Below, one piece after another: positions 16,873 to 28,593 of a DNA stretch of 64,000 nt. Location of the stretch: contig NZ_QHKZ01000003.1 in NCBI RefSeq assembly GCF_003194585.1, positions 584,958 through 648,957 on the forward strand. The letters run 5' to 3'. Every line of letters starts with the position of its first letter. Position 1 is the stretch's first letter. The position numbers and the translations under genes were made by a program. Under the pieces are notes generated by a model, which saw nothing but the letters and a program-made list of their open reading frames with translations, did not search any database and was not told where the DNA came from. This DNA is from Nocardioides daejeonensis. GTDB lineage: Bacteria > Actinomycetota > Actinomycetes > Propionibacteriales > Nocardioidaceae.

Positions 16873-18836
16873 CACCAGTTCACCGCCAGGAGAGCCAGGG
16901 CGAGGATCACTGCGCCCGCCAGCACGGACAGGGCATAGGACCGGACGTAGCCGTTCTGCGTCTTGCGCAGGAGCTCAGCCAGGCCGCTGGTCGCGTTGCC
17001 CTGACCTTCGACCGCGCCGTCGATGACGTGCCGGTCGAGGGAGTCGAGGGTACGCGCCAGCGACATCGTCGGGGCGACCACCAGCGTGTCGTTGATCGCG
17101 TCGCCGTAGAGGTCGGCACGGGCCGCCTTGGTCAGCGGAGAGACATCCTGCGGGGCGACCCGCGGGACCTCCTGCCTGCCGACGGTGAACCAGGCGATCG
17201 CCACGCCGACGGCCACCACGGCGACGATGATCGCGGTCAGGGCCAGGGCGGGAATCGGCGGCTCGTGGTGCTCCGCGTGGCCGACGACGGGTGCGAGGAA
17301 GTCGACGATCCAGTTGCCGGCGAGCATGATGCCACCGACGACCGAGAGCGCACCCAGCACGATCAACGGCACCGTCATCACGGCGGGCGACTCGTGCGGA
17401 TGCGGCTCGTGGCCGGTCTCGGGATCCTTCCACCGCTTCTGGGTGAAGAAGGTCATCAGCATCAGCCGCGTCATGTAGAACGCGGTGATGCCGGCTCCGA
17501 GGAGTGCGGCCAGGCCGACCCAGGTGTTCTCGACGAACGCGGTCTCGATCAGCTTGTCCTTCGACCAGAACCCCGAGAAGCCGGGGAAGCCGATGATGGC
17601 GAGGTAGCCCATCGCGAAGGTGAGGAAGGTGATCGGCATGACCTTGTTGAGTGCGCCGTAGTGGCGCATGTTCACGTCGTCGTCCATGCCGTGCATCACC
17701 GACCCGGCCCCCAGGAACATGTTGGCCTTGAAGAAGCCGTGCGTGATCAGGTGGAAGATCGCAAACGCGTAGCCGGCGACGCCGAGGCCGGCGCCCAGCA
17801 TCATGTAGCCGATCTGGCTCATGGTCGAGCCGGCCAGGGCCTTCTTGATGTCGTCCTTGGCGCAACCGATGACCGCGCCCCACAACAGCGTGACAACGGC
17901 GACGATGACCACCACGGTCTGTGCGACCGGCGCGTTCTCGAAGATGAAGTTGGACCGGATGATCAGGTAGACCCCGGCGGTCACCATCGTGGCGGCGTGG
18001 ATGAGGGCGGAGACCGGAGTAGGGCCCTCCATCGCGTCCAGCAACCAACCCTGCAGCGGCACCTGGGCACTCTTTCCGCAGGCACCGAGCAGGAGCAGCA
18101 GCCCGATCGCGTTCATCGTGGCCTCGCTGGCGCCGTGGTTGTTGGCAGAGATCACCGTGAAGGCGGTGCTCCCGAAGGTGACCACCATCAGGTAGATCGC
18201 CAACGACATGCCGACGTCGCCGACCCGGTTCATCACGAACGCCTTCTTGGCCGCGGCAGCGGCGGACGGCTTGTGCTGCCAGAAGCCGATGAGCAGGTAC
18301 GAGGCGAGGCCCACGCCCTCCCAGCCCAGGAAGATGCCGAGGTAGTTGCCGGCCAGCACCAGCATCAGCATCGCCGCGATGAAGAGGTTCAGGTAGGCGA
18401 AGAAACGGCGACGGCGCTCGTCGTGCGCCATGTAGCCGATCGAGTAGATGTGGATCAGCGAGCCCACGCCGGTGATCAGCAGCACGAAGAGTGACGACAG
18501 CGGGTCGTAGAGCAGGTCGAAGCCGACGTCGAGCGAGTCGGTGGCGAACCAGGTCCACAGATGCTGGGTCTGGCTGCGCGCCCCCTCGTCCTCGCCCAGC
18601 AGGCTGATGAACATCACCAGGCCGATGACGAAGGAGCCGACCGCGGTGGCGGTGCCGAGCAGGTGGCCCCACCGGTCGGTACGGCGGCCCCCGACGAGCA
18701 GGAGGGCAGCGCCGGCAAGCGGCAGCGCGATGATCAGCCAGCCGAGGGAGTAGATGCCCTCGGCGACCGACGGGACCACGGTCTCGCCGTGCGCGGAGGT
18801 GATCAGCGTCGTGACAGCGGGATGCAACTCGGTCAC
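16872..18836 (-). CDS. nuoL: NADH-quinone oxidoreductase subunit L
   Basis: A 654-residue subunit, the most distal proton channel of complex I, with the long lateral helix near its C-terminus. [18 protein letters not shown] and [32 protein letters not shown] are diagnostic. GTG start one base after the nuoK stop. Confidence 0.97.
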   Translation of the reverse strand: MTELHPAVTTLITSAHGETVVPSVAEGIYSLGWLIIALPLAGAALLLVGGRRTDRWGHLLGTATAVGSFVIGLVMFISLLGEDEGARSQTQHLWTWFATDSLDVGFDLLYDPLSSLFVLLITGVGSLIHIYSIGYMAHDERRRRFFAYLNLFIAAMLMLVLAGNYLGIFLGWEGVGLASYLLIGFWQHKPSAAAAAKKAFVMNRVGDVGMSLAIYLMVVTFGSTAFTVISANNHGASEATMNAIGLLLLLGACGKSAQVPLQGWLLDAMEGPTPVSALIHAATMVTAGVYLIIRSNFIFENAPVAQTVVVIVAVVTLLWGAVIGCAKDDIKKALAGSTMSQIGYMMLGAGLGVAGYAFAIFHLITHGFFKANMFLGAGSVMHGMDDDVNMRHYGALNKVMPITFLTFAMGYLAIIGFPGFSGFWSKDKLIETAFVENTWVGLAALLGAGITAFYMTRLMLMTFFTQKRWKDPETGHEPHPHESPAVMTVPLIVLGALSVVGGIMLAGNWIVDFLAPVVGHAEHHEPPIPALALTAIIVAVVAVGVAIAWFTVGRQEVPRVAPQDVSPLTKAARADLYGDAINDTLVVAPTMSLARTLDSLDRHVIDGAVEGQGNATSGLAELLRKTQNGYVRSYALSVLAGAVILALALLAVNW

Positions 18837-18837
18837 C

Positions 18838-19137
18838 TCAGAACCTCAACAGACTGGCGTCGTCGACCGAGGCCGAGCGGCGGGTGCGGAAGATGGTCAT
18901 GATGATCGCCAGGCCGACCACGACCTCCGCAGCGGCGACGACCATCACGAAGAAGGCCGCCACCTGCCCCTCGAGGTTGCCGTTGGCCTTGGCGAACGTC
19001 ACGAGCGCCAGGTTGGACGCGTTGAGCATCAGCTCGACGCACATGAACACCACGATCGCGTTGCGGCGTACCAGGACCCCGACCGCGCCGATCGTGAACA
19101 GGATGGCGGAGAGCAGGATGTAGGGCTCGGTCTCCAT
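18838..19137 (-). CDS. nuoK: NADH-quinone oxidoreductase subunit K
   Basis: A 99-residue protein with three transmembrane helices. The two membrane glutamates of the family are in CVELMLNA and [14 protein letters not shown]. The ATG shares one base with the nuoJ stop (TGATG). Confidence 0.97.
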   Translation of the reverse strand: METEPYILLSAILFTIGAVGVLVRRNAIVVFMCVELMLNASNLALVTFAKANGNLEGQVAAFFVMVVAAAEVVVGLAIIMTIFRTRRSASVDDASLLRF

Positions 19138-20018
19138 CAGGCCCGGTCCCCCTCTCCCGACGTGGAGTCGCTTCCGGGCTCCGAGGCGTCGCTCTTCCCC
19201 ACGGCCACGTCGCTGGCGCTGGTCACTTCGTCCCCTTCCAGGTCCGGTACGTCGACCACCTCGGTCTGCGCGCCCGGTGCTGCCAGCTGGCGCACCACCT
19301 CGTCGACCTGGTCGGCGCGCGCGGTGCGGACCGCACCCCGGGCGGCCAGCACCCGCGAGATGGACGCCTCCGAGGGCGAGCCGTCGGGGAGCAGCGCAGG
19401 CGTGTCGACCGCGTTGTGCCGCGCGTAGACACCGGGCGCCGGGAGCGGCCCCGGGTGCTTCCCGCTGGCCGCGTAGTCGCGCATCCGCTGCTCGGCCTGC
19501 TCTCGCTGGCCGGCCTTGGGCGTGACCCGCTCGCGGTGGGCCAGCAGCATCGCGCCGAGGGCGGCGGTGATGAGCAGGGCGGAGGTGACCTCGAAGGCGA
19601 AGACGTACTTGCTGAAGAGCAGGTCCGCCAGCGCCTCCACGTTGCCGCCCTCGTTGGCCGAGTCCAGACCGACCACGGTGCCGAAGCTGACCTGCGACAG
19701 ACCGACCACCAAGGTGACGACCATGAGCACGCCGAGGACGGCAGCCAGGAAGCGCTGGCCCTTGATCGTCTCGACCACCGAGTCGGAGGCGTCGACCCCG
19801 ACCAGCATCAGCACGAAGAGGAAGAGCATCAGGATCGCGCCGGTGTAGACGATGATCTGCACCGCGAAGAGGAACGGGGCGTCGAGACCGGCATACAGCA
19901 CGGCGAGCGACACCATCACGACGGCGAGGAGCAACGCCGCATGCACCGCCTTGCGCACGAAGAGGATGCCGAGGGCCGCGAGGACCATGATCGGCGCAAG
20001 GATCCAGAAGGCCGTCAC
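19137..20018 (-). CDS. nuoJ: NADH-quinone oxidoreductase subunit J
   Basis: A 293-residue membrane subunit. Five helices occupy roughly the first 170 residues ([22 protein letters not shown] is the helix with the pi-bulge region). They are followed by about 115 hydrophilic residues rich in Ser, Asp, Gly and Ala. Such a long cytoplasmic tail is usual in actinobacterial NuoJ but absent from the E. coli protein. The GTG start overlaps nuoI by four bases. Confidence 0.95.
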   Translation of the reverse strand: MTAFWILAPIMVLAALGILFVRKAVHAALLLAVVMVSLAVLYAGLDAPFLFAVQIIVYTGAILMLFLFVLMLVGVDASDSVVETIKGQRFLAAVLGVLMVVTLVVGLSQVSFGTVVGLDSANEGGNVEALADLLFSKYVFAFEVTSALLITAALGAMLLAHRERVTPKAGQREQAEQRMRDYAASGKHPGPLPAPGVYARHNAVDTPALLPDGSPSEASISRVLAARGAVRTARADQVDEVVRQLAAPGAQTEVVDVPDLEGDEVTSASDVAVGKSDASEPGSDSTSGEGDRA

Positions 20019-20584
20019 GAGGTCACCTCGCTCTCGGGCTGCCGGTGAGTGCCCCGGTAGTAGTCGCCCTCGTCGTCGCCCAGGAGCATCGCGTGCGGCG
20101 GCTGCTCCATCCCGGGCAGCAACGGTGCGAGCAGGTCGGACTTCTCGTAGATCAGCGACTCGCGCGAGGAGTCGGCGAGCTCGTACTCGTTGGTCATCGT
20201 GAGCGCCCGGGTGGGGCAGGCCTCGATGCAGAGTCCGCACAGGATGCAGCGCAGGTAGTTGATCTGGTAGACGCGGCCGTAGCGCTCACCGGGGCTGAAC
20301 CGCTGCGAGTTCCCCTCGGCGTCGGGCGCATCGCTGTTGGAGGCGCCCTCGACATAGATCGCGTCGGCCGGGCAGGCCCAGGCACAGAGCTCGCAGCCCA
20401 CACACTTCTCCAGGCCGTCGGGCCAGCGGTTGAGCTGGTGTCGACCGTGGAACCGCGGCGCTGTCGGCAGCTTCTCGAAGGGGTACTGCTCGGTGACCAC
20501 CTTGCGGAACATCGTCCGGAAGGTGACCCCGAACCCGGCGATCGGGTCCCAGAACTGTTCCTTGAGACTCGGCTGGTCGGCCAT
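20015..20584 (-). CDS. nuoI: NADH-quinone oxidoreductase subunit I
   Basis: A 189-residue ferredoxin-like subunit with two 4Fe-4S motifs, [12 protein letters not shown] and [12 protein letters not shown], which hold clusters N6a and N6b. They pass electrons from NuoG towards NuoB. The ATG at 20584 shares one base with the nuoH stop; a GTG three bases upstream is possible. Confidence 0.97.
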   Translation of the reverse strand: MADQPSLKEQFWDPIAGFGVTFRTMFRKVVTEQYPFEKLPTAPRFHGRHQLNRWPDGLEKCVGCELCAWACPADAIYVEGASNSDAPDAEGNSQRFSPGERYGRVYQINYLRCILCGLCIEACPTRALTMTNEYELADSSRESLIYEKSDLLAPLLPGMEQPPHAMLLGDDEGDYYRGTHRQPESEVTS

Positions 20585-21861
20585 CACTTCTCCTCACGGA
20601 AGGTGAGCGGGGCGGCGGCACCGCGGACGGCACCCCCGGCCGGCATCGGCGGCACCGGGAAGGCCCCCGCCGCCGTGTCGGCGTCGTCGACCTCGTCGAC
20701 GACAGGCTTCTTGCGCTCCGGGATCAGGAAGAGCACCAGGCAGACGGCGGCGAGCACACCGACCACCGTGAGCAGCTGCTCACGGTTGAGGCCGTCGTCG
20801 TTGGTAGCGGCTCGGATGGTGGCCACGGCGACGATCCATACCAACGCAATGGGGATGAGGCGCTTCCACCCGAAGGCCATGAACTGGTCGTAGCGCAGTC
20901 GAGGGAGCGACCCGCGCAGCCAGATGAACATGAAGATGAAGAGATACATCTTCCCGAAGAACCAGATCAGCGGCCAGTAGCCCGCGTTGGCGCCGTCCCA
21001 GAGCTGGGAGATCGGCCACGGCGCGTGCCAGCCACCGAGGAAGAGCGTCGTCGCCAGCGCGGAGACGGTCGCCATGTTGATGTACTCGGCGAGGAAGAAG
21101 AGGGCGAACTTCAGCGAGGAGTACTCGGTGTGGAAGCCGCCCACCAGCTCGCCTTCGGCCTCGGGGAGGTCGAAGGGCGCCCGGTTGGTCTCGCCGACCA
21201 TCGCGATCACGTAGATCACGAAGGACGGCACCAGCACGAACGCGAACCAGACGTCGTCCTGTGCTGCCACGATCTCCGAGGTCGACATCGACCCGGCGTA
21301 GAGGAAGACCGCGACCAGGGCGAGACCCATCGCAACCTCGTAGGAGATCATCTGCGCGCTCGATCGCAACCCGCCGAGCAGGGAGTAGGTCGATCCGGAG
21401 GACCAGCCGCCGAGCACGATGCCGTAGATCCCGATCGAGGCGATCGCCATCACGAAAAGCACCGCGACGGGCATGTCGGTCAGCTGCAACGGCGTGTGCT
21501 CGCCGAAGAGATTCACCTCGGGACCGAAGGGGATCACCGCGAAGGTGACGAAGGCCGGGATGGTCGCCAACACCGGCGCCAGGATGAAGACGATCTTGTC
21601 GGCGTTCTTCGGGATCAGGTCCTCCTTGAGCGCGAGCTTCACGCCGTCGGCCAGCGACTGGAGGAGACCGAAGGGCCCATGCACGTTCGGGCCGACGCGG
21701 TGCTGCATCCGCGCCACGACCCGGCGCTCGAACCAGATGTTGAAGAGGGTCAGCAGCACGAGCACCACGAAGATCAGGCCAGCCTTGACGAAGCTGAGCC
21801 AGACGGGGTCGTTGCCGAACGCGGCCAGGCTGTCCGCAGCCATCACGGTCATGCCGCTCAC
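20584..21861 (-). CDS. nuoH: NADH-quinone oxidoreductase subunit H
   Basis: A 425-residue membrane subunit at the quinone site, with [21 protein letters not shown] and [22 protein letters not shown] as signatures. The C-terminal tail of about 50 residues is Ala/Pro rich. GTG at 21861 overlaps nuoG by four bases and was preferred over ATGs at 21852 and 21843 for coupling. Confidence 0.96.
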   Translation of the reverse strand: MSGMTVMAADSLAAFGNDPVWLSFVKAGLIFVVLVLLTLFNIWFERRVVARMQHRVGPNVHGPFGLLQSLADGVKLALKEDLIPKNADKIVFILAPVLATIPAFVTFAVIPFGPEVNLFGEHTPLQLTDMPVAVLFVMAIASIGIYGIVLGGWSSGSTYSLLGGLRSSAQMISYEVAMGLALVAVFLYAGSMSTSEIVAAQDDVWFAFVLVPSFVIYVIAMVGETNRAPFDLPEAEGELVGGFHTEYSSLKFALFFLAEYINMATVSALATTLFLGGWHAPWPISQLWDGANAGYWPLIWFFGKMYLFIFMFIWLRGSLPRLRYDQFMAFGWKRLIPIALVWIVAVATIRAATNDDGLNREQLLTVVGVLAAVCLVLFLIPERKKPVVDEVDDADTAAGAFPVPPMPAGGAVRGAAAPLTFREEK

Positions 21862-24317
21862 GCACCCTTCACGGTGACGGAGGAGCCGGGCGAGGCCAGT
21901 CCGGCCAGCACCCCGCTCCCGTGGCTGTTGCTGGGCATCCACACGGTGTCGTCCGGTACGTCGGCGACCTCCACCGGGAGCGTGATCTCACCGCGGTCAC
22001 CGGTCAGGGTCACCGCGGAGGCGCCGTGCAACGCGGCGGCCGTGGAGGCCGAGACGCGCACGACAGCGGCGCGGGCGGTCGCGGCCAGGGCCTTGTCGCC
22101 GACCTGCATCACACCGTTGTCGAGCATCAGCTTCCAGTGCGCCAACCAGAACCGGTTGGCGGCCAGGCGCCGCGGCTTGGCGGGAGGCGCCGTGCCGGCC
22201 GCTGCGCGGGCACCGTCCCAGGGCCCCACCTGCATCATCTCGGCGCGCGCCTCGGTGACCGTGCGGAAGCCGAGCGGCCTGCCGAGCTCGTCGGCGATGC
22301 CGGCCAGCGCACGCAGGTCGGGGAGCGATCCGGGCACGTCGAACACCGCCTCGAAAGTGCGCGGCCGGCCCTCCCAGGTGACGAACATGCCGGGCTTGTC
22401 GGTGACCGGAGCCACCGGGAAGACGACGTCCGCAGCCCGGGTGACGTCGGTGGCGCACAGCTCGAGCGCCACCACGAAGCCGGCAGCATCGATCGCCGCC
22501 CGGGCTACCGTCGGGTCTGCGAGGTCCTCCAGGCCGACCCCGGCCACGACCAGGCCGCCGAGCTCGCCCGAGGCGGCCGCGGCAAGGATCGCGTCGCCGT
22601 CGCGGCCGGGTGCGCCGGGCACCGCGTCGATGCCCCAGGCGGTGGCCACATCGACCCGGGCGGCGGCGTCCCCCACGGGACGTCCACCGGGCAGCAGGTT
22701 GGGCAGGCAGCCGGTCTCCACGGCACCCCGGTCGCCGGCGCGCCGTGGCACCCAGGCGAGCCGCGCACCGGTGCTCCGGGCGAGATCGGCGGCGGCCGTC
22801 AGCGCACCGGTCGAGGTGGCCAGACGCTCCCCGGCCAGCACCACCGTGTCGGCGTCGACGGTGACACCGGCGCGCTCGGCGAGCGCAGCCAGGGCGGCGG
22901 CCTCCTCACCGGGGGCGGTGAGGAGGACCGTGGCGTCGAGCTTCGCGAGCCCGCGTGAGGTGAACGGCGCGATCGCCACGACCTTGGTGCGGCCGGCTCG
23001 CGTCGCCTTGCGCAGCCGCAGGAAGATCGCGCCTGCCTCGTCCTCGGGCTCGAGGCCCACGAGTACGACGGTCGCCGCCTTCTCCAGGTCGGCGTACGTC
23101 ACCGGCATGGTGAGCACGACCTCGCTCGCCAGGAACTCCGCCTCCTCGGCCGAGTGCGGGCGAGCGCGGAAGTCGATGTCGTTGGTGTCGAGCACCGTCC
23201 GAGCGAACTTGCTGTAGGCGTAGGCGTCCTCGGCGATGAGACGCCCGCCGGTGAGCACGCCGACACCGCCGGCGGCCTTGGCTGCGGCCAGTCCGCGGGC
23301 GGCGACGGCGAAGGCCTCCGGCCAGGAGGCGGCCCGCAGCTCACCTGTCGCGGCGTCGCGTACCAGCGGGTGCTTGAGACGGTCCGGCGTACGCGCGTAG
23401 TGGAAGGCGAAACGGTCCTTGTCGGTGATCCACTCCTCGTTGACTTCGGGGTCGTTCCCGGAGAGACGGCGCATCACCTTGCCGCGACGGTGGTCGATCC
23501 GGATCGCGGAGCCGCACGCGTCGTGCTCGGCGACGCCCGGCGTCGAGACCAGGTCGAAGGGGCGGGAGCGGAACCGGTACTCGGCGCTGGTGAGCGCGCC
23601 CACCGGACAGATCTGGATCGTGTTGCCGGAGAAGTACGACGCGAACGGCTCGCCGTTGACCGACAGGTCGCCCGGACCGTGCTCGCCGTCGGCGGCCGGG
23701 GCGATGCCGATCTGCTGCTGCGCACCACGCTCCAGCAACGAGATGAAGGTGTCGCCGGGGATCTCGGCCGCGAAGCGAGTGCAACGCTGGCACACGATGC
23801 ACCGCTCTCGGTCGAGCAGGATCTGCTCGGAGATGTTGATCGGCTTGGGGAAGGTGCGCTTGATGCCGCCGGTCTCGTGGAACCGCGACTCGCCCTGGCC
23901 GTTGCTCATCGCCTGGTTCTGCAAGGGGCACTCGCCACCCTTGTCGCAGACCGGGCAGTCGAGCGGATGGTTGATCAGCAGCAGCTCCATGACTCCGTGC
24001 TGGGCCTTGTCGGCGGCCGCGGAGGTGAGCTGTGTGTTGACCACCATCCCCTGCGAGGCGACGAGGGTGCAGGAGGCCTGTGGCTTCATCCGACCGGGTG
24101 GCCCCTGCATCTGCCGCAGGCTCCCGTCGGGGCCCGGCAGGGCAACCTCGACCAGGCACTGGCGGCAGGCCCCGGCCGGGGCCAGCAGCGGGTGGTCGCA
24201 GAAGCGCGGGATCTGGATGCCGATCTGCTCGGCGGCCCGGATCACCAGCGTGTCCCTGGGCACCGTCACCTCGACGCCGTCGATGGTGAGGGTGACGGTG
24301 GCAACCGGCTCACTCAT
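21858..24317 (-). CDS. nuoG: NADH-quinone oxidoreductase subunit G
   Basis: An 819-residue iron-sulfur subunit. An N-terminal 2Fe-2S ferredoxin domain ([15 protein letters not shown]), the HxxxCxxCxxxxxC cluster ([14 protein letters not shown]) and a 4Fe-4S pair ([10 protein letters not shown]) are followed by a degenerate molybdopterin oxidoreductase domain. It carries electrons from NuoF to NuoI. The ATG overlaps nuoF by four bases. Confidence 0.97.
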   Translation of the reverse strand: MSEPVATVTLTIDGVEVTVPRDTLVIRAAEQIGIQIPRFCDHPLLAPAGACRQCLVEVALPGPDGSLRQMQGPPGRMKPQASCTLVASQGMVVNTQLTSAAADKAQHGVMELLLINHPLDCPVCDKGGECPLQNQAMSNGQGESRFHETGGIKRTFPKPINISEQILLDRERCIVCQRCTRFAAEIPGDTFISLLERGAQQQIGIAPAADGEHGPGDLSVNGEPFASYFSGNTIQICPVGALTSAEYRFRSRPFDLVSTPGVAEHDACGSAIRIDHRRGKVMRRLSGNDPEVNEEWITDKDRFAFHYARTPDRLKHPLVRDAATGELRAASWPEAFAVAARGLAAAKAAGGVGVLTGGRLIAEDAYAYSKFARTVLDTNDIDFRARPHSAEEAEFLASEVVLTMPVTYADLEKAATVVLVGLEPEDEAGAIFLRLRKATRAGRTKVVAIAPFTSRGLAKLDATVLLTAPGEEAAALAALAERAGVTVDADTVVLAGERLATSTGALTAAADLARSTGARLAWVPRRAGDRGAVETGCLPNLLPGGRPVGDAAARVDVATAWGIDAVPGAPGRDGDAILAAAASGELGGLVVAGVGLEDLADPTVARAAIDAAGFVVALELCATDVTRAADVVFPVAPVTDKPGMFVTWEGRPRTFEAVFDVPGSLPDLRALAGIADELGRPLGFRTVTEARAEMMQVGPWDGARAAAGTAPPAKPRRLAANRFWLAHWKLMLDNGVMQVGDKALAATARAAVVRVSASTAAALHGASAVTLTGDRGEITLPVEVADVPDDTVWMPSNSHGSGVLAGLASPGSSVTVKGA

Positions 24318-25675
24318 TGCTTGACTCCTTCCCGCACGGCCCATGCCGTGGAGGCAGCCGGATCGAACGGACAGCCACCACCGTCGAGGTGGGCCAGATA
24401 CTCATCGCGGAAGTACTGCACCGACGACGTGACCGGGCTGGTGGCGCCGTCGCCGAGTGCACAGAACGCACGACCCAGGATGTTGTCGCACTGGTCGAGG
24501 AGCAGGTCGAGGATCTGCTCGCCCTCATCACGACGGAACTCACCCTTCTCAAGCTTCGCCAGGTTCTGCACCAGCCACCAGGTGCCCTCACGGCACGGCG
24601 TGCACTTGCCACAGGACTCGTGCTTGTAGAACTCGAGCCAGCGCAGCACCGCGCGCACTACGCAGGTGGTCTCGTCGAAGATCTGCAGCGCCCGGGTGCC
24701 GAGCATCGAGCCCGCGGCACCGACCGACTCATAGTCGAGCGGCATGTCGAGGTGCTCGGGGGTGAGCAGCGGTGTGCTCGAGCCACCGGGGGTCCAGAAC
24801 TTCAGCTCGTGGCCGTCGCGCATCCCGCCGCCAAGGTCAAGCAGCTCGCGCAGGGTGATGCCGAGCGGCGCCTCGTACTGGCCGGGCCGCTTCACGTGGC
24901 CCGAGAGGCTGTAGATCACGTAGCCCTTGGACTTCTCGGTGCCCATCGAGGCGAACCAGTCGGCGCCGTTGGCGACGATGCTCGGCACCGAGCTGATCGA
25001 CTCAACGTTGTTGATCACCGTCGGGCTGGCATAGAGACCCGCGACCGCGGGGAACGGCGGACGCAACCGCGGTTGGCCGCGACGCCCCTCCAGCGAGTCG
25101 AGGAGGGCGGTCTCCTCGCCGCAGATGTAGGCACCAGCACCGGCGTGGATCACCAGGTCGAGGTCGTAGCCGGATCCGTGAATGTCCTTGCCGAGGTGCC
25201 CAGCGTCGTACGCCTCCCGTACGGCGGCCCGCAAGCGCCGCACCACGTGCAACACCTCGCCACGTACGTAGATGAAGGCGTGGTTGGCGCGGATCGCGTA
25301 GGAGCTGAGGATGACGCCCTCGACCAGCGTGTGGGGGCTGGCCATCATCAGCGGGATGTCTTTGCAGGTGCCCGGCTCGGACTCGTCGGCGTTGACGACG
25401 AGGTACTTCGGGTTCGGGTTGTCCTGCGGGATGAAGCTCCACTTCATGCCCGTCGGGAAGCCGGCACCGCCGCGGCCACGAAGACCGGAGTCCTTGACCA
25501 TCGTGATGATCTCGTCGGGCTGCAGCGTCGAGAGGGCCTTGCGCAGCGCTGCGTACCCGCCGCCGGCCTCGTACGCCGCCAGCGTCCAGGAGCGCTCCGC
25601 GTCCCAGTTGTCGGTGAGGACGGGGGTCAGGGTGCTGGGAGCTGCGCCGCCGTCGGTCGAGCTTGTCGAGACCAT
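24314..25675 (-). CDS. nuoF: NADH-quinone oxidoreductase subunit F
   Basis: A 453-residue NADH dehydrogenase subunit with FMN and the N3 cluster. [16 protein letters not shown] binds FMN/NADH, and [14 protein letters not shown] with a later Cys binds 4Fe-4S. The first residues ([10 protein letters not shown]) are encoded by a REP-like palindrome at 25655-25673. The start is either the ATG at 25675, one base after the nuoE stop, or a GTG at 25684 overlapping it. Confidence 0.96.
   Translation of the reverse strand: MVSTSSTDGGAAPSTLTPVLTDNWDAERSWTLAAYEAGGGYAALRKALSTLQPDEIITMVKDSGLRGRGGAGFPTGMKWSFIPQDNPNPKYLVVNADESEPGTCKDIPLMMASPHTLVEGVILSSYAIRANHAFIYVRGEVLHVVRRLRAAVREAYDAGHLGKDIHGSGYDLDLVIHAGAGAYICGEETALLDSLEGRRGQPRLRPPFPAVAGLYASPTVINNVESISSVPSIVANGADWFASMGTEKSKGYVIYSLSGHVKRPGQYEAPLGITLRELLDLGGGMRDGHELKFWTPGGSSTPLLTPEHLDMPLDYESVGAAGSMLGTRALQIFDETTCVVRAVLRWLEFYKHESCGKCTPCREGTWWLVQNLAKLEKGEFRRDEGEQILDLLLDQCDNILGRAFCALGDGATSPVTSSVQYFRDEYLAHLDGGGCPFDPAASTAWAVREGVKQ
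25655..25673. repeat. REP-like palindrome at the nuoF start
   Basis: GGTCGAGCTTGTCGAGACC, an imperfect palindrome, codes for residues 2-7 of NuoF (VSTSST). The same element recurs at 26391-26409 and 28570-28588, and degenerate forms occur at 27754-27790. Confidence 0.8.
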
Positions 25676-25676
25676 C

Positions 25677-26357
25677 TCACTCACCCTTTCCCGGTGCCGT
25701 GGCCGGCGCCGTCCAGCCCTGCTCGCGGGCAATCTCCAACCCGACCAGCGAGGCCGGTCCTGCTGCCGGGCCCTCGTCGGCCAGGCCGTCCTCGAAGCCG
25801 GCCAGCACGCGCTCCGCCTCCCGCCAGGTGCAGAGTCTCGGGCCGCGGGTGGACTGCACCGGGGTGCCTGCTCGCAGATCGTCGACCAGCTGGGTCGCGG
25901 ACTCCGGCGTCTGGTTGTCCATGAACTCCCAGTTGACCATCACGACCGGCGCGAAGTCGCAGGCGGCGTTGCACTCGACGTGCTCCAACGAGACCGTCGC
26001 CTTGTCACCGGCACGCTCATCGGCCACCTCGTCGTTGCCGACGCCCAGGTGATCCTTGAGCCGCTCGAAGATCGCGTCGCCGCCCATCACCGCGCAGAGC
26101 GTGTTGGTACAGACGCCGACGTGGTAGTCACCGACCGGGCGCCGCTTGTACATCGTGTAGAAGGTCGCCACGCCGGAGACCTCGGCGGCACTGATCCCGA
26201 GGATCTCCGCGCACGTCTCGATGCCCTCAGGAGTGATCCGCCCCTGGACGCTCTGCACCAGATGCAGCATCGGCAGCAGCCCGGAACGTGCCTGCGGATA
26301 GCGGCCCGCGATCTGCCGCAGCTCCTCGATCGCCTTGCTGTCCAGTGCCTCGCTCAT
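25677..26357 (-). CDS. nuoE: NADH-quinone oxidoreductase subunit E
   Basis: A 226-residue thioredoxin-fold subunit holding the N1a 2Fe-2S cluster. The ligands are in CTNTLC and CNAAC. The length is slightly above the bacterial norm because of an Ala/Gly/Pro-rich C-terminus. It is separated from nuoD by a 52-base gap that holds a REP-like palindrome. Confidence 0.96.
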   Translation of the reverse strand: MSEALDSKAIEELRQIAGRYPQARSGLLPMLHLVQSVQGRITPEGIETCAEILGISAAEVSGVATFYTMYKRRPVGDYHVGVCTNTLCAVMGGDAIFERLKDHLGVGNDEVADERAGDKATVSLEHVECNAACDFAPVVMVNWEFMDNQTPESATQLVDDLRAGTPVQSTRGPRLCTWREAERVLAGFEDGLADEGPAAGPASLVGLEIAREQGWTAPATAPGKGE

Positions 26358-26390
26358 CGGTGCCCACCCTTCTCCTCGCGCGCCATCGGT

Positions 26391-26409
26391 GGTCGAGCCT
26401 GTCGAGACC
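26391..26409. repeat. REP-like palindrome between nuoD and nuoE
   Basis: GGTCGAGCCTGTCGAGACC fills the short gap between the nuoD stop (26410-26412) and the nuoE ATG. It directly abuts the stop codon of nuoD. Confidence 0.8.
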
Positions 26410-27795
26410 TCATCGGTCGACGCCTCCCATCACCGGGTCGATGGAGGCGATGGCGACAATGACGTCAGCCACCATGCCGCCCTCGCTCATCACGCTGGTC
26501 GCCTGAAGGTTCGTGAAGGACGGGTCTCGGAAGTGCACCCGGAAGGGCCGGGTGCCGCCGTCGGAGACGACGTGGGCTCCGAGCTCCCCGCGGGGCGACT
26601 CCACCGGCACATAGGCCTGGCCCGGCGGCACCCGGAAGCCCTCGGTCACCAGCTTGAAGTGGTGGATCAGGGCCTCCATCGACTCGCCCATGATGTGCTT
26701 GATGTGGTCGAGGCTGTTGCCCATGCCGTCGGAGCCGATGGCCAGCTGGCTGGGCCAGGCGATCTTCTTGTCGGCCACCATGACCGGCGCACCTTCGAGG
26801 CCGGCCAGTCGATCGACGGCCTGTTCGACGATCCGCAGCGACTCCCACATCTCGTTGAGCCGGATCCGGAACCGGCCGTAGGAGTCGGAGGTGTCCCAGG
26901 TCTGCACGTCGAACTCGTAGTCCTCGTACCCGCAGTACGGCTGGGTCTTGCGCAGGTCCCACGCGTACCCGGTCGACCGGAGCACCGGGCCGGAGAGACC
27001 CAGCGAGAGGCAGCCGGCCAGATCCAGGTAGCCGACGCCCTCGAGGCGGGCCTTGAAGATCGGGTTGGCGTTGCAGAGGTCGGCGTACTCCGGGAGCCGC
27101 TTCTTCATGAGCTTCACGAAGTCGCGGATCTCGTCGAGCGCACCGGCCGGCAGGTCCTGGGCCACGCCGCCAGGGCGGAAGAACGCGTGGTTCATCCGCA
27201 GCCCGGTGATCAGCTCGAAGAGGTCGAGCACCAGCTCACGCTCACGGAAGCCGACGGTCATCACGGTGAGAGCACCGATCTCCATGCCGCCGGTGGCGAT
27301 CGCGACCAGGTGGCTGGAGATGCGGTTGAGCTCCATCAGGAGCACCCGCATGACCTGTGCCTTCTCCGGGATGTCGTCCTCGATGTCGAGCAGCCGCTCG
27401 ACACCCAGCACGTAGGTCGCCTCGTTGTAGAACGGCGACAGGTAGTCCATCCGGGTGCAGAAGGTCACGCCCTGGGTCCAGGTGCGGAACTCCATGTTCT
27501 TCTCGATGCCGGTGTGCAGGTAGCCGATCCCGCAGCGCGCCTCGGTCACCGTCTCTCCCTCGAGCTCGAGGATGAGCCGGAGGACACCGTGCGTGGACGG
27601 ATGCTGCGGACCCATGTTGACGACGATCCGCTCGTCGGCGTGCTCGCCGACGCCCTCCACCAGGGTGTCCCAGTCCTGACCGGTGACGGTGTAGACGCGC
27701 CCGGAGGTGGTCTCCGAGGTGCCCGCGTAGGCGTCGGTCGTCTCGGTGCCGTCGGTTGAGCCTGTCGCTCGCGTTGAGCTCGTCGAAACGTCCAT
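26410..27795 (-). CDS. nuoD: NADH-quinone oxidoreductase subunit D
   Basis: A 461-residue subunit that forms the quinone pocket with Nuo[14 protein letters not shown] carries the quinone-contacting His, and the NiFe-hydrogenase-like fold is intact. The first ~25 residues ([20 protein letters not shown]) are low-complexity and largely encoded by degenerate REP-like repeats; conserved sequence begins afterwards. The ATG shares a base with the nuoC stop. Confidence 0.96.
   Translation of the reverse strand: MDVSTSSTRATGSTDGTETTDAYAGTSETTSGRVYTVTGQDWDTLVEGVGEHADERIVVNMGPQHPSTHGVLRLILELEGETVTEARCGIGYLHTGIEKNMEFRTWTQGVTFCTRMDYLSPFYNEATYVLGVERLLDIEDDIPEKAQVMRVLLMELNRISSHLVAIATGGMEIGALTVMTVGFRERELVLDLFELITGLRMNHAFFRPGGVAQDLPAGALDEIRDFVKLMKKRLPEYADLCNANPIFKARLEGVGYLDLAGCLSLGLSGPVLRSTGYAWDLRKTQPYCGYEDYEFDVQTWDTSDSYGRFRIRLNEMWESLRIVEQAVDRLAGLEGAPVMVADKKIAWPSQLAIGSDGMGNSLDHIKHIMGESMEALIHHFKLVTEGFRVPPGQAYVPVESPRGELGAHVVSDGGTRPFRVHFRDPSFTNLQATSVMSEGGMVADVIVAIASIDPVMGGVDR
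27754..27790. repeat. Degenerate REP-like repeats at the nuoD start
   Basis: GGTTGAGCCTGTCG (27754-27767) and GCGTTGAGCTCGTCGAAACG (27771-27790) are two partial copies of the element. They encode the [11 protein letters not shown] segment at the N-terminus of NuoD. Confidence 0.65.
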
Positions 27796-28499
27796 CAGTT
27801 GTAGCTCCTCCGCTGGTCCGGCGGCGGCACGGTGGCGCCCTTGTATTCCACCGGGATGCCGCCCAGGGGGTAGTCCTTGCGCTGCGGATGCCCCGGCCAG
27901 TCGTCGGGCATCTGGATGCGCACGAGCGCGGGATGGCCGTCGAAGATCACCCCGAAGAAGTCCCAGACCTCTCGCTCGTGCCAGTCGTGGGTGGGATAGA
28001 GGGCCACGGTGCTCGGCAGGTGCGGGTCGCTGTCGGGGCAGCTCACCTCGACCCGGATCCGCCGGTTCCAGGTCATAGACACCAGGCTGTAGACAGCGTG
28101 CAGCTCGCGGCCCGTGTCGTCGGGGTAGTGCACGCCACTGACGCCTGCGGAGAACTCGAAGCGAAGGCTCGGCTCGTCACGGAGGCGCTGCATCGCCTCG
28201 ACCAGGTGGTCACGGTGCACGTGGAAGGTGATCTCGCCGCGGTGGATCACCACTCTCTCGATCAGCCCGTCCAGGCCGTCGGCCACGATGTCGAACCAGC
28301 CCGACTCTCCTGAACTCGTCGAAGGGCCGAAGGGACGCTGCGCGGGGCCGGGATAGAGGGTCGGCTGCACGAGGCCGCCGAAGCCGCTGGTGTCGCCACT
28401 CCCCTTCACGCCGAACATCCCGGCGCGCTGACCGATGCTCTCGACCGCAGCCGGGCCGCCGGCCTCGGCGAGCTCCTTGTTCTGCGGCTCCTCGGTCAT
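27795..28499 (-). CDS. nuoC: NADH-quinone oxidoreductase subunit C
   Basis: A 234-residue 30-kDa subunit. [20 protein letters not shown] is the family signature. AGAGGAGAA precedes the ATG at 28499. About 60 residues in, ahead of the conserved domain, [11 protein letters not shown] is encoded by a repeat-like sequence (28309-28328), apparently an in-frame insertion. Confidence 0.96.
   Translation of the reverse strand: MTEEPQNKELAEAGGPAAVESIGQRAGMFGVKGSGDTSGFGGLVQPTLYPGPAQRPFGPSTSSGESGWFDIVADGLDGLIERVVIHRGEITFHVHRDHLVEAMQRLRDEPSLRFEFSAGVSGVHYPDDTGRELHAVYSLVSMTWNRRIRVEVSCPDSDPHLPSTVALYPTHDWHEREVWDFFGVIFDGHPALVRIQMPDDWPGHPQRKDYPLGGIPVEYKGATVPPPDQRRSYN
28309..28328. repeat. REP-like repeat inside nuoC
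   Basis: CCTGAACTCGTCGAAGGGCC matches the widespread CTGAGC(T/C)(T/C)GTCGAAGGGCC type of bacterial repeat and is read in frame as GPSTSSG. Confidence 0.6.
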
Positions 28500-28569
28500 C
28501 GGTTCTCCTCTCGCGACGAGCCCCACGGTGCCTCCACCGGCGGGCGAGCCTGTCGCACCCCAGATCGGT

Positions 28570-28588
28570 GGTCGAGCCTGTCGAGACC
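28570..28588. repeat. REP-like palindrome between nuoB and nuoC
   Basis: GGTCGAGCCTGTCGAGACC is identical to the copy at 26391, with a degenerate half (GGCGAGCCTGTCGCACC) at 28543-28559. It occupies the 94-base gap between nuoB and nuoC, the longest gap in the nuo operon. Confidence 0.8.
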
Positions 28589-28593
28589 CGGGC

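Noticed and set aside
14252..18494. Long plus-strand open frames opposite nuoL, nuoM and nuoN
   Set aside because: Translations are His/Gln/Arg/Asp-rich mirror frames of the membrane subunits. The minus-strand genes are certain.
21025..24629. Plus-strand frames of several hundred codons opposite nuoF, nuoG and nuoH
   Set aside because: Shadow frames without domains, antisense to conserved complex I genes.
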